Positions 1 through 7,176 are shown, counted from the stretch's first letter. The stretch: 10,657 nt of DNA from an uncultured bacterium (GCA_938003565.1 CALKYB010000277.1:1-10657), one strand, 5' to 3'. Program-made: numbers and translations. Notes: generated from the letters alone by a model not told the origin.

Positions 1-100
1 CAAGAACTAGCCCAAACCAGAAGGCAGAAGCAGTGTTTCTACCGAGCATCATTGGATAATGGTGAATGTCTAAACTGATATTTGATCTATCTTTCGTCAT
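1..100 (-). CDS. 5'-partial ORF, putative membrane or secreted protein
   Basis: On the minus strand an ATG at 100-98 opens a frame that stays open for 33 codons to the window edge, beginning MTKDRSNISLDIHHY. The visible part is polar at first, then becomes hydrophobic after about residue 23 (ASAFWFGLVL), as expected for a membrane segment or an atypical signal peptide. Two further in-frame Met codons (52-50 and 49-47) would give a start closer to a classical signal peptide. The ribosome site is weak (AAGG only 2 nt before the ATG). It lies downstream of pal, where cpoB/ybgF sits in many tol-pal operons, but the strong terminator in between argues for separate transcription. I do not recognise the family from 33 residues. 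The frame could be chance, although the amino acid composition looks protein-like. Confidence 0.45.
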   Translation of the reverse strand, partial: MTKDRSNISLDIHHYPMMLGRNTASAFWFGLVL

Positions 101-224
101 TACCTTAAGAATTTAAATAATTTTTAAATAAAACAGCTTCCGCACTCACAAGCCCGTAACTATAAGGTATTATAAAAAAACTATAAAAACAAAGGGCCAG
201 ATTGGACCAGTTTAAGGTCTAAAC

Positions 225-262
225 CAAAAAAAAAGGAGAAAGTAAAAACTTTCTCCTTTTTT
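225..262 (-). terminator. Rho-independent terminator of the tol-pal operon
   Basis: A perfect inverted repeat pairs 229-243 with 248-262 (15 bp, core AAGGAGAAAGT / ACTTTCTCCTT) around a 4-nt loop. Read on the minus strand it is followed by an uninterrupted run of about ten T (complement of the A-run at 225-234). It lies about 46 bp past the pal stop, so it should end the tol-pal transcript. The plus strand also has a short T-run after the stem, so it could work in both directions. Confidence 0.88.
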
Positions 263-308
263 GTAAGCAATTAAACACTCGCCTACTATTATGACTACTT
301 TCTATAGC

Positions 309-773
309 CTACTTTCTTAGAGCGAAATGAACTCTTCTGTTACGAGAGTATGCAGTTTCACCAGGTGTTGGATCCAGAGGAAGCTCTTCACCGTAAGTAA
401 CAGTTGATAGCTGCCTAGAGGATACCCCAAGAGATTGCAAATAACTCTGTACAGCTTGGGCTCGTTTTTCACCAAGCGCAAGATTATACTCTGCAGTCCC
501 TCGCTCATCACAGTGACCCTCTATAATGACTCTTTGTGACTCATTACTCTTCAACCACTCGGCATTTCGTCTTAGCTTCTCTTGCGCTCTAGGACTTAGT
601 GCAGAAGAATCATATGTAAAGTTAATGTCAGACAACTCCCCACCCACACTAGCAGTTGGGATATTACCATCCATGCCGTCTCCGTCGCCAAATCCAAACC
701 CCTTGCTGAATATGGAGCAACCGGTGGATGACAACAAAATTAGACTACCTAAAAATATAGCAACGCTACGCAT
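309..773 (-). CDS. pal: Pal, peptidoglycan-associated outer-membrane lipoprotein
   Basis: Pal anchors the outer membrane to peptidoglycan and cycles between peptidoglycan and TolB under control of the TolQRA motor, helping outer-membrane constriction at division. The 154-aa product has a lipoprotein signal peptide ending at Cys19 (SSTGC; Ser rather than Leu/Val/Ile at -3 is somewhat unusual). A short Gly/Asp-rich linker (about 24-47) leads to an OmpA-type peptidoglycan-binding domain (about 48-154). That domain contains the classic Pal block EGHCDERGTAEYNLALGEKR, with the diaminopimelate-contacting Asp89 and Arg104. Length is in the normal Pal range. The ATG is supported by GGGAGAG about 5 nt upstream. 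It is the last gene of the operon before the terminator. A 309-bp gap from tolB is unusually large and could hold its own promoter. Confidence 0.95.
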   Translation of the reverse strand: MRSVAIFLGSLILLSSTGCSIFSKGFGFGDGDGMDGNIPTASVGGELSDINFTYDSSALSPRAQEKLRRNAEWLKSNESQRVIIEGHCDERGTAEYNLALGEKRAQAVQSYLQSLGVSSRQLSTVTYGEELPLDPTPGETAYSRNRRVHFALRK

Positions 774-1082
774 TAGACTCTCCCGTAGAAAATCATAAAG
801 TAAATAAAATAAAAAATTTAACCGAAAATCTCTTCCCTATAATTATGTAGGAAGGTTATCGAGTAAAGCCAAACGGCTCAACAACAAATTAACTTTAGCT
901 CAAATAGAAAAAACTAAGCATCAATATATCAAAACCATATAGCTTCTCCACAAAAAAAGTCAGGAAAAACTAATAAGTTCTCACACCTCACTAAGGGGAA
1001 GATCAAACAGATTTGTGTTTAGCGCAAGCAATCTTTAACCAAACCTAAAAACACTCTAGATCTAGGCAAGAAGCTAGTCTTG
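774..1082 (-). other. Long tolB-pal intergenic region
   Basis: This 309-bp stretch has no convincing ORF on either strand. It is AT-rich. The visible structures are a 10-bp palindrome CTAGATCTAG at 1056-1065 just past the tolB stop, and an imperfect inverted repeat around 832-855 (CTTCCcTA / TAGGAAG). A weak minus-strand promoter-like pair is TTGATA and TTCTAT, 17 bp apart (near 905-935). None of these is strong enough to call as a site, but the length suggests separate control of pal. Confidence 0.35.
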
Positions 1083-2435
1083 TTAGTTATCATCCAACAG
1101 AGGTGACCAAGCTGGTTGACTCTCTTCCACCTTAGAGAACCCTACCTGAGTGGTTTTCCCGCTAGCCAAAGGCAGTATAGCTAAATTCCGAGGGCCTCCC
1201 CGTCCAAAATTTGAGCTATACACTATATATCGTCCGTCAGGAGACCAACTAGGATCCTCATTATTCCCTGTATAAGTCAATTGAACAGGCTCGGATCCAT
1301 CGACATTACTCACATAAATCTGATTCCCACGATTCCTACAAACATAGGCAATCTTATCACCTTTCGGAGACCAGCTTGGTGAGGTGCAGTAATTGCTTCC
1401 GGTGAAACTCAACCTTCTTGCTCCTCCCCTATCACCAGCGCCAGCGGTGGTAATATATATTTGTGGTCCACCACCCCTATTACTACAAAACGTTACTTTA
1501 GAATTATCAGGGGACCACGATGGGGAAACATCAATTGCACCAGAGCTTGTTATCTTTTTCAATAACTTACCCTTCAAATCGAGAAGAATTATATTTGGCA
1601 CTCCAAACATACTACTAGAAGTGAGGATCTCCCTGCCTGAGCTAGAAAACTCAGGTCCAATCTCTAAGCCATCTAAGCGTGTGACCTGTCGCGGACTACC
1701 TCCGGCTGAGGGAATAGTAAAAAGCTCAGGGCTCTTGGTCCTATAGGAAGTATAGACTAACTCTTGTCCGTTTGGTGACCAAGAAGGAGTCATGGCCAAG
1801 CCTCGATCATTTGTAATCTTTCGATTATTAGAACCATCTAGGTCCATCACAAAAAGCTCTTTAAACCTTCCAACTCGGGAAACATAGGCTAACTGGGAAC
1901 CAAAAATACCAGCCTCACCCGTGAAATACTTCATAATAACATTTGAGAATCGGTCGGCAACACGCTTAACCTCGCCAGGACTCGCCTGATACCTCTTGCC
2001 GATAACTGGCTTCTGTTGCTGAACATCAAACAAAAGCATATCAATTGAAACGGTGTTGTCTCCAGAGGCCCTAACGATACCCTTAACAACTCCCTCCGCT
2101 CCAATTAACGACCAATCCGAATAAGCAATCTCCTTAGGATTCGCACACTTTGAAGCCGACTCTACAAAAGATCTGGGATTTAGAACTTTAAAAAGTCCAG
2201 AAAGATCTAAGTTCTTAGTCACCCGTTCACTAATGGAAGATCCTGATCCACCTGGGACACCTTCAGTACACAACTTAGGAATCGCAACTGGAAAGCCACC
2301 TTGAGGCCCTGATATATGAATGTCAGTCTGCGCAAAACTCGCAAGTGGCAACAGCAGCGATGCTGCAGCAAAGAATAAAAAGCTCAGAACAATCTTCTCA
2401 CTCCTAACTTTTCTCGGGTCTTGAACTATATTCAT
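1083..2435 (-). CDS. tolB: TolB, periplasmic beta-propeller of the Tol-Pal system
   Basis: TolB is the periplasmic partner that binds Pal and links it to TolA. The 450-aa product has a signal peptide (about 1-35, hydrophobic core 16-33, likely cleavage SFA/QT), an alpha/beta N-terminal domain (about 37-165), and a C-terminal beta-propeller (about 170-445). The propeller shows repeated blades with the signature PSWSPxGxxIxY: examples are SWSPNGQELVYTS, PSWSPDNSKVTF, PSWSPKGDKIAY and PSWSPDGRYIVY. Length matches TolB (about 430 aa) with a slightly longer N-terminus. The ATG at 2435 has no clear Shine-Dalgarno. A perfect AGGAG lies inside codons 11-12, but only an ATT follows at the right spacing, so I keep the ATG. 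It is separated from tolA by 228 bp and from pal by 309 bp, looser than usual for this operon. Confidence 0.96.
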   Translation of the reverse strand: MNIVQDPRKVRSEKIVLSFLFFAAASLLLPLASFAQTDIHISGPQGGFPVAIPKLCTEGVPGGSGSSISERVTKNLDLSGLFKVLNPRSFVESASKCANPKEIAYSDWSLIGAEGVVKGIVRASGDNTVSIDMLLFDVQQQKPVIGKRYQASPGEVKRVADRFSNVIMKYFTGEAGIFGSQLAYVSRVGRFKELFVMDLDGSNNRKITNDRGLAMTPSWSPNGQELVYTSYRTKSPELFTIPSAGGSPRQVTRLDGLEIGPEFSSSGREILTSSSMFGVPNIILLDLKGKLLKKITSSGAIDVSPSWSPDNSKVTFCSNRGGGPQIYITTAGAGDRGGARRLSFTGSNYCTSPSWSPKGDKIAYVCRNRGNQIYVSNVDGSEPVQLTYTGNNEDPSWSPDGRYIVYSSNFGRGGPRNLAILPLASGKTTQVGFSKVEESQPAWSPLLDDN

Positions 2436-2483
2436 AATACGATCTTTTATTCTCGATAAAAAAATACTTCAACTTAATCTTCC

Positions 2484-2495
2484 AGGTTATAACCT
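2484..2495. promoter_or_regulatory. 12-bp palindrome upstream of tolB (possible operator)
   Basis: AGGTTATAACCT is a perfect 12-bp palindrome 49-60 bp upstream of the tolB ATG. It contains TATAAC, which could be a -10 hexamer on the minus strand, but no matching -35 is seen 17 bp upstream. It could be an operator overlapping a tolB promoter, or chance in AT-rich DNA. Confidence 0.25.
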
Positions 2496-2663
2496 ATTTA
2501 CCGCTAGGAACTCCTCTAGCACGCATAATAACCACCCCCCCCAACAATATGCTACAAATACGTGGCGCTTGGCTAGAAAAAGAAAATTGCCCGATTACAA
2601 CAAACCCCGATTTGGACGAAATTAAATTTAATTCGCTAATGCAAATCTTTCAGAACGGTAAAT

Positions 2664-3614
2664 TTAGCCGTCGTCTGAATCAAAAGTGATGTTTACACTG
2701 CGGAATTGATTATATAGGTGCGGTGGAGGGGCTGGAACAGGTGAGGATTTATGAACTGCCCTTAGAATTGATTGATCAAAATTTCTATTTCCCGATCCCA
2801 CTAAAATCTTAGCACTCTGAACAACTCCATCCTCTCTAAGAAACACTTCAATCTTAGCCATCAAAGAACTGCCGCGCAGACCCCAACTCCAGCTAGATTT
2901 AACGTGATCGTGAAGAGCATTTTGGTAGCGAATAAACTCAGCACTTCTGAGTGTTCCACCCCCCATGCCGTTTCCACCAACCCGGCCAGCACCAAATCCT
3001 CTGCCTCCAGCCCGAGCAGATTCACCGCTATACTGATCCTTAGCGTTGCTCATAGCCTCGCGAATTCGTCTATCCCGCTCCTCTCTCTCTAGTCGCTTTT
3101 TCTTAGCCTGATCTTCTTTGGCTTTCTTTTTGGCTTCTTCAAGTTTTTTCTTATCGAGCCTATCTTTTTCCTTTTTGGCTTTTTCTTTTTTCTCTTTATC
3201 CTTCTTAGCCTTCTCAAGCTCGGCCTTTTTTAAAGCCTCCTTCTTTTTTTTCTCTTCAAGTTTTTTTTTCTCAGAAGCTTTTTTAGCGGCTTTCTTCTTC
3301 TCCTCTTCCAGAAGTGCAGCCTTTTTTAGTTTAATTTTTTCAGCTTTAAGCCTCTCAGCCTCCTTTTTTGCTGCAGACTCAGCTTTCAACTTAGGATCGG
3401 TTAGGACTTTCTTTTGACCACCTTTTTTCTCTACCTGAGAGACACCGCCCAGTTTTTTTCCGCCCTCTATCGTTACGGAAAACACCTCTTGGCGCTTACT
3501 AATCTTAGAAGAGGTATTATCGAGCACAGCAATGGAAACAATCCCCATGAGGATATGTCCGGCTAGAGACAGAGCGACGCCGGATGTGAATTTTGGTTCA
3601 GATCCTGGCCCCAT
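2664..3614 (-). CDS. tolA: TolA, periplasm-spanning energy transducer
   Basis: TolA is anchored in the inner membrane, is energised by TolQ-TolR and reaches across the periplasm to TolB/Pal. The 316-aa product has one N-terminal membrane segment (about 11-31) carrying the SxxxH motif (Ser16, His20) typical of TolA/TonB anchors. A very Lys/Glu/Ala-rich helical region follows (about 75-195, runs of KKA/EKKK), then a Gly-rich hinge (about 200-221) and a C-terminal TonB/TolA-type domain (about 222-316) with YQNALHDHVKSSW and FLREDGVVQSAKIL. Domain order and length fit TolA, although the C-terminal domain resembles TonB_C closely enough that some tools would say TonB-like. The ATG overlaps the tolR stop by one base (TAATG), which implies translational coupling and fixes the start. 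The A/T-rich lysine coding produces spurious Ser/Phe-rich frames on the other strand. Confidence 0.92.
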   Translation of the reverse strand: MGPGSEPKFTSGVALSLAGHILMGIVSIAVLDNTSSKISKRQEVFSVTIEGGKKLGGVSQVEKKGGQKKVLTDPKLKAESAAKKEAERLKAEKIKLKKAALLEEEKKKAAKKASEKKKLEEKKKKEALKKAELEKAKKDKEKKEKAKKEKDRLDKKKLEEAKKKAKEDQAKKKRLEREERDRRIREAMSNAKDQYSGESARAGGRGFGAGRVGGNGMGGGTLRSAEFIRYQNALHDHVKSSWSWGLRGSSLMAKIEVFLREDGVVQSAKILVGSGNRNFDQSILRAVHKSSPVPAPPPHLYNQFRSVNITFDSDDG

Positions 3615-4024
3615 TAAGATGGCTCCGTTACCAAACCTACTTTGAAGATCTTATTCTGACGTAGACGAGCCATAACAGCCATTACGTTCCCATAGGAAGT
3701 CCGCTTATCGGCTTTGATAAAAACTTGCTTATCTTCCTTACTCTCAAGAATAGCCGCCACTTTTGCACCGATTTTATCTAAAGCAACCTTGTTATCCTTC
3801 CCAACAAAAACCTCTCCATCTTCTTTTATTGAAACAACAAGTTGCTCACCTTCACCTTCTAAGGGAGCAATAGTTTCTCTCGGTAACTCAATATCAACCC
3901 CTTGCTGAAGCATCGGAGTAGCAACCATAAAGATAATCAAAAGGACCAGCATCACATCTACTAGGGGAGTAACATTAATTTGCGCTATCGGTCCGCCACT
4001 TTCTTCAGTGCTATCAAAGGCCAT
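3614..4024 (-). CDS. tolR: TolR, ExbD/TolR-family proton-channel subunit
   Basis: TolR is the inner-membrane partner of TolQ in the proton-motive-force-driven motor. The 136-aa product has a short cytoplasmic N-terminus and one membrane helix (about 21-40). The hallmark motif NVTPLVDVMLVLLIIFMV includes the proton-carrying Asp23. A periplasmic domain (about 43-136) follows, with the family pattern ending VMARLRQNKIFKVGLVTEP. Length is typical of ExbD/TolR (about 140 aa). It is TolR rather than ExbD by context, between tolQ and tolA with tolB and pal following. It starts 59 bp after the tolQ stop with no strong Shine-Dalgarno and overlaps tolA by one base. Confidence 0.95.
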   Translation of the reverse strand: MAFDSTEESGGPIAQINVTPLVDVMLVLLIIFMVATPMLQQGVDIELPRETIAPLEGEGEQLVVSIKEDGEVFVGKDNKVALDKIGAKVAAILESKEDKQVFIKADKRTSYGNVMAVMARLRQNKIFKVGLVTEPS

Positions 4025-4083
4025 AGTCTATCTACAAATCTACAATTGGTATATCCAAAAAAACTAATAGGAAGAGTTTTTCC

Positions 4084-4839
4084 CTACTTAACAAAATGCA
4101 TCTTAGCAATGTTGAGAAACTGGGCCGAGAACATATCCATATCGCGACCTAAAACTTTTATCTGCTGCATAAAATAATTGTAGGCAATCGCCGCTGGTAT
4201 CGCTGCCGCCAAACCAATCGCAGTCGCAATTAATGCCTCAGATATACCTGGTGCAACTGCCTGAATCGTGTTTCCCCCACTGCTACTTAAACCAAGAAAG
4301 GCATTCATTATTCCCCACACGGTTCCAAACAGACCAATGAAAGGTGCCGCAGAAGCCGTGGTCGCTAAAAACGTAGTTCCTTTTTCAATCTTGGTAACTT
4401 CCAAAGCTTTGGCTCGCTTTAAGGCCCGATCAACACTTTCAATATAGCCCGACCCTTCCCCTTTCTCTTTCTGCAACCGAACAATTTCTTTTAGTTCTTT
4501 CAAGCCAGCTGAGAAAACATGAGCCACTGGACTTGTACCAAGCTGCTTGCTTGATTCTTCCATTTCACTCAGGTTATTACTGCTCCAGAAAACGTCATTA
4601 AATTTATTAGTTTGGTTCTTAGCTTTCTTCATATGACTCCACTTGGAGAGTACAATTCCCCAAGTCATTACAGACATCAAAATCAATATAAGCAGAACTC
4701 CTTGAACAACTAGACCAGAGCTCGTTACTAGCTCCAAAATCCCAAGTTGTGAGGAATGAACGGCTTCAGCCGCACCACTACCTTCTGGCAAGGCAATCCC
4801 CTCTTCAGAAACTTTTCCAAGTAAAATTAAGCTTCTCAT
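4084..4839 (-). CDS. tolQ: TolQ, MotA/TolQ/ExbB-family proton-channel subunit
   Basis: TolQ forms the pentameric inner-membrane channel around the TolR helices and energises TolA. The 251-aa product shows three membrane segments: about 42-64 (GLVVQGVLLILILMSVMTWG), about 157-183 and about 194-222. The conserved TolQ/ExbB core is clear: PFIGLFGTVWGIMNAF in helix 2 and ISEALIATAIGLAAAIPAA in helix 3. A long cytoplasmic loop lies between helices 1 and 2, as in the family. It is first in the operon; ybgC, which often precedes tolQ, is absent and gap lies divergently upstream. The ATG start has only a weak ribosome site (TTGGATT), while an in-frame TTG at codon 17 has GAGGGG at ideal spacing. The true protein may therefore be 235 aa, closer to the usual length of about 230. 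Confidence 0.95.
   Translation of the reverse strand: MRSLILLGKVSEEGIALPEGSGAAEAVHSSQLGILELVTSSGLVVQGVLLILILMSVMTWGIVLSKWSHMKKAKNQTNKFNDVFWSSNNLSEMEESSKQLGTSPVAHVFSAGLKELKEIVRLQKEKGEGSGYIESVDRALKRAKALEVTKIEKGTTFLATTASAAPFIGLFGTVWGIMNAFLGLSSSGGNTIQAVAPGISEALIATAIGLAAAIPAAIAYNYFMQQIKVLGRDMDMFSAQFLNIAKMHFVK
4789..4803 (-). promoter_or_regulatory. Ribosome binding site for an alternative TTG start of tolQ
   Basis: On the minus strand GAGGGG (4803-4798) is followed after 6 nt by an in-frame TTG (4791-4789). Its spacing and quality are better than those of the annotated ATG at 4839. Starting here removes 16 residues that have no counterpart in the usual TolQ N-terminus. Confidence 0.4.
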
Positions 4840-4933
4840 AATCCAATCAAATCCAGCTAAAGCAAATCCAAAAATTCTACACCAAACACAGTTACACTAA
4901 GCTACTTCAAATCTAAAAAATAGAAACTTATTT

Positions 4934-4950
4934 CTAGGTCGACGACCTAG
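4934..4950. promoter_or_regulatory. Perfect 17-bp palindrome CTAGGTCGACGACCTAG
   Basis: Two 8-bp arms (CTAGGTCG and CGACCTAG) flank a single central A. The element is GC-richer than the flanking DNA and lies about 95 bp upstream of the tolQ start. Perfect symmetry over 16 paired bases suggests a dimeric regulator's operator. If the upstream tol promoter is real, it would also fold as a 7-bp hairpin with a 3-nt loop in the tolQ leader. The regulator is unknown. Confidence 0.45.
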
Positions 4951-5021
4951 TAAGCCCAAATCTTCAAAAATTCCTAACCTCAATCTGTCTCAGGTCACCA
5001 ATCACACCCAATAGCCTGAAA

Positions 5022-5050
5022 ATAGTACAAAGAAAACAAACATTTGTTAA
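5022..5050 (-). promoter_or_regulatory. Candidate sigma-70 promoter for the tol operon
   Basis: Read on the minus strand, TTAACA (5050-5045, 5 of 6 to TTGACA) is followed by a 17-bp spacer and TACTAT (5027-5022, 4 of 6 to TATAAT). Transcription would start near 5015 and give a leader of roughly 175 nt before tolQ that includes the 17-bp palindrome. This is pattern matching only, in AT-rich DNA. Confidence 0.35.
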
Positions 5051-5241
5051 ACTCGAAACAGGATTATTTAGCACGTAAATAGTCTTCTTTCCCTTTTATT
5101 GATCAAATAATTATGCTAAAAGCCGCCCCAACATTCAAGCCCGATTTTTGGTCTGTCTAACAAAATTGTAAGCAGTTAGCTTTCTGCCCAGTTGAGCAAC
5201 AACCTAACTCCCTTACCTAAACTTTTAAGGAAAATTGAGTC

Positions 5242-6243
5242 ATGTCGGTTAAATACGCAATCAACGGTTTTGGACGAATTGGTAGAAATGTTTTAAGGGC
5301 TGCCCTGGACGACAAAGAGTGCCAGATTGTCGCGATAAACGATCTTACTGATTCGGAAACTTTAGCGCGGCTACTCAAATACGACTCGGTTCACGGACGT
5401 TTTAAGGGAGAAATATCTGCTTCCAAGGGATCTATTACTGTCAACGGCCACAAGATTAGCGTGAGCGCAGAGCGAGATCCCGAAAAGCTTCCCTGGAAAG
5501 AGGCTGAAGTCGACGTTGTGCTTGAGTCCACCGGATTTTTCACAGCACGAGACGATGCGGCCAAACACCTTAAGGCTGGAGCCAACAAAGTAATCATCTC
5601 CGCTCCTTCAAAGGATGCGGATGTTACCCTTGTTTATGGTGTTAACCACGACAAATACGAAGCCTCCAAACATCAAATCATCTCTAATGGTTCTTGCACC
5701 ACTAATTGCTTAGCCCCCGTAGCAAAAGTGCTTTTGGATAGTTACGGCATCAAACAAGGCATGATGACGACAATCCACTCATACACCAACGACCAGCGAA
5801 TACTAGACCTTCCACATAAAGATCCTAGGCGCTCCCGGGCTGCTGCACTCTCAATGATTCCAACCTCGACCGGAGCTGCAAAAGCAATGGCTTTGGTTAT
5901 TCAAGAGTTGAAGGGTAAGCTTGATGGATTAGCTATCAGAGTTCCTACCCCAAACGTATCACTGGTCGACTTTGTGTGTGAAGTAGAGAAAGACGTTTCG
6001 CTTGACGAAGTCAAGGAATCGCTAATTGCTGCTTCAAAGGGTGAGCTGAAAGGGGTTTTAGATGTTTGCGATGAGCCGCTTGTTAGCACCGACTTTAATG
6101 GCGCCTCTGCTTCCTCTACTGTAGATCTGGATTCAACCATGGTTATGGGAAACCGCATGGTAAAGATTCTTTCTTGGTATGACAACGAAATGGGCTTCTC
6201 TAACCGGATGGTTGACGTGCTGAAGATGGTTTCTGCCTCTTAA
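5242..6243 (+). CDS. gap: Glyceraldehyde-3-phosphate dehydrogenase, NAD-type
   Basis: The cytosolic glycolytic enzyme converts glyceraldehyde-3-phosphate, NAD+ and phosphate to 1,3-bisphosphoglycerate. The 333-aa product has normal family length. The N-terminal Rossmann fold carries NGFGRIGR (8-15). Asp34 in INDLTD and the Leu-Pro pair at 190-191 (LDLPHKD) are the features associated with NAD rather than NADP use. The catalytic motif SNGSCTTNCLAP places the nucleophile at Cys152, and His179 (TTIHSYTND) is the partner base. The C-terminal block WYDNEMGFSNRMVD is intact. The ATG has AAGGA 10 nt upstream. tpiA follows after 16 bp, implying co-transcription; the phosphoglycerate kinase gene often found next to gap is not here. 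Confidence 0.97.
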   Translation: MSVKYAINGFGRIGRNVLRAALDDKECQIVAINDLTDSETLARLLKYDSVHGRFKGEISASKGSITVNGHKISVSAERDPEKLPWKEAEVDVVLESTGFFTARDDAAKHLKAGANKVIISAPSKDADVTLVYGVNHDKYEASKHQIISNGSCTTNCLAPVAKVLLDSYGIKQGMMTTIHSYTNDQRILDLPHKDPRRSRAAALSMIPTSTGAAKAMALVIQELKGKLDGLAIRVPTPNVSLVDFVCEVEKDVSLDEVKESLIAASKGELKGVLDVCDEPLVSTDFNGASASSTVDLDSTMVMGNRMVKILSWYDNEMGFSNRMVDVLKMVSAS

Positions 6244-6259
6244 TTTTTGGTGTCTCTCA

Positions 6260-7018
6260 ATGGATCCGCTTTTTGTCGCCAACTGGAAGATGAATAAATC
6301 TCTCGCGGAAGCGACTGATTTCTGTAAAGCCTTTGCTAAACTATACACTCCGGCCAGTAATGTTAATGACGTCGGTATTGCTCCCCCCCTCTCGGCTCTG
6401 GCAAAGGTCTCAGAAGAACTCTCAACCCTCCGTGGTGTGTCCACTGGGGTGCAGAACGTCCACTGGCTTGAGAATGGGGCCCATACTGGGGAAATATCTA
6501 CTAGCATGGCTTCAGAGCTTGGGGCTAGTTTTGCAATCTTAGGCCATTCGGAACGTAGGGAACATTATGGGGAAACTAGCGAAGGAGTTGCTAGCCGAGC
6601 CAAAACAGTTTTGAGTTCTGGTATGATGGCGATTGTTTGCGTTGGAGAAACCAAAGAGCAGTTTGAATCAAGGAAAACTGAAGAGACTGTCAGGACCCAA
6701 CTTAGCGATAGCCTGGCTGGAGTCAATATCGAAAATGAATCTAGGTTAGTTGTCGCCTATGAACCAGTTTGGGCAATTGGCACCGGCTTGGCTGCTACGC
6801 CGAAAATCGCTGGCTCCGTGCACAGCTTTATCCGCCAAGAATTGATTGGTAGATTTTCTAAGCTGGGGGAAAAAATCCCTTTACTCTACGGCGGCTCGAC
6901 CAAGCCCGAAAACATATCAGAGTTAATCGCTCAAGAACATGTAAATGGCGCCTTAGTTGGTGGCGCAAGCTTAAAAGCCGAAAGTTTTTGGAAGCTCATA
7001 GAAAACGGACGAGGCTAG
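6260..7018 (+). CDS. tpiA: Triosephosphate isomerase
   Basis: This enzyme interconverts dihydroxyacetone phosphate and glyceraldehyde-3-phosphate in the cytosol, feeding the GAPDH encoded just upstream. The 252-aa TIM-barrel protein has all catalytic residues visible: Asn8 and Lys10 in ANWKMN, electrophile His96 in LGHSERRE, and the base Glu168 in AYEPVWAIGTG. The flexible loop (WAIGTG) and the phosphate-gripping YGGS (210-213) and GALVGGASL motifs near the C-terminus are also present. Length is typical. The start is 16 bp after the gap stop, with only a weak ribosome site (GGTG), which fits translation from a shared transcript. The next gene, secG, begins 155 bp later. Confidence 0.97.
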   Translation: MDPLFVANWKMNKSLAEATDFCKAFAKLYTPASNVNDVGIAPPLSALAKVSEELSTLRGVSTGVQNVHWLENGAHTGEISTSMASELGASFAILGHSERREHYGETSEGVASRAKTVLSSGMMAIVCVGETKEQFESRKTEETVRTQLSDSLAGVNIENESRLVVAYEPVWAIGTGLAATPKIAGSVHSFIRQELIGRFSKLGEKIPLLYGGSTKPENISELIAQEHVNGALVGGASLKAESFWKLIENGRG

Positions 7019-7161
7019 GCTATCTCTCTAGTGTTGACAATCAGAGGGGTAGAAATATTGACAGCAACTGATAGTTATAGTCCACTACCGCCTTTCTAAA
7101 TCTAATGTCTTGTATATAAATTATATATAAAACCTACGACCGCTCATACAAACTGAACTCT

Positions 7162-7176
7162 GGAGACTAAACCGTG
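7162..7176 (+). promoter_or_regulatory. Ribosome binding site fixing the GTG start of secG
   Basis: GGAG at 7162-7165 lies 8 nt before GTG at 7174-7176. No ATG is available before the first membrane segment, so this site decides the non-ATG start. Confidence 0.7.

Larger units (their letters stand above)
4840..5241. other. Divergent tolQ/gap intergenic region
   Basis: These 402 bp separate the minus-strand tol operon from the plus-strand gap-tpiA genes and contain no convincing ORF. They hold a candidate tol promoter (5022-5050, minus) and the 17-bp palindrome at 4934-4950. For gap, the only clear signal is the ribosome site AAGGA at 5227-5231. I found no convincing -35/-10 pair on the plus strand; TATGCT at 5112-5117 is a possible -10 without a matching -35. 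No hairpin with a T-run is seen. Confidence 0.5.

Noticed and set aside
1393..1746. 117-codon plus-strand frame opposite tolB
   Set aside because: It lies wholly inside a clearly real tolB on the other strand, with no ribosome site or recognisable domain.
2391..2405. Perfect AGGAG followed by an ATT codon inside tolB (codons 11-15)
   Set aside because: ATT starts are very rare, and the ATG at 2435 gives a normal signal peptide n-region. Probably coincidental, although the ATG ribosome site is weak.
2500..2532. Ten-codon minus-strand ORF MRARGVPSGK upstream of tolB
   Set aside because: Too short, no ribosome site, and no reason to expect a leader peptide there.
3118..3417. 99-codon Ser/Phe-rich plus-strand frame
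   Set aside because: It is the antisense of the Lys/Glu/Ala-rich tolA helix; AAA/AAG runs read as TTT/TTC/CTT and keep the frame open. No ribosome site or protein-like composition.
5391..5597. Minus-strand frames opposite gap (also 5371-5568 and 5901-6185)
   Set aside because: Shadows of the conserved GAPDH coding frame; no independent start signals.
7034..7063. Two TTGACA hexamers 24 bp apart upstream of secG
   Set aside because: Neither has a -10-like hexamer at 16-18 bp, so they are not called as promoters despite perfect -35 matches.
7113..7127. AT-only palindrome TATATAAATTATATA upstream of secG
   Set aside because: Low-complexity AT sequence is easily palindromic by chance. It could supply a -10, but no -35 supports it.
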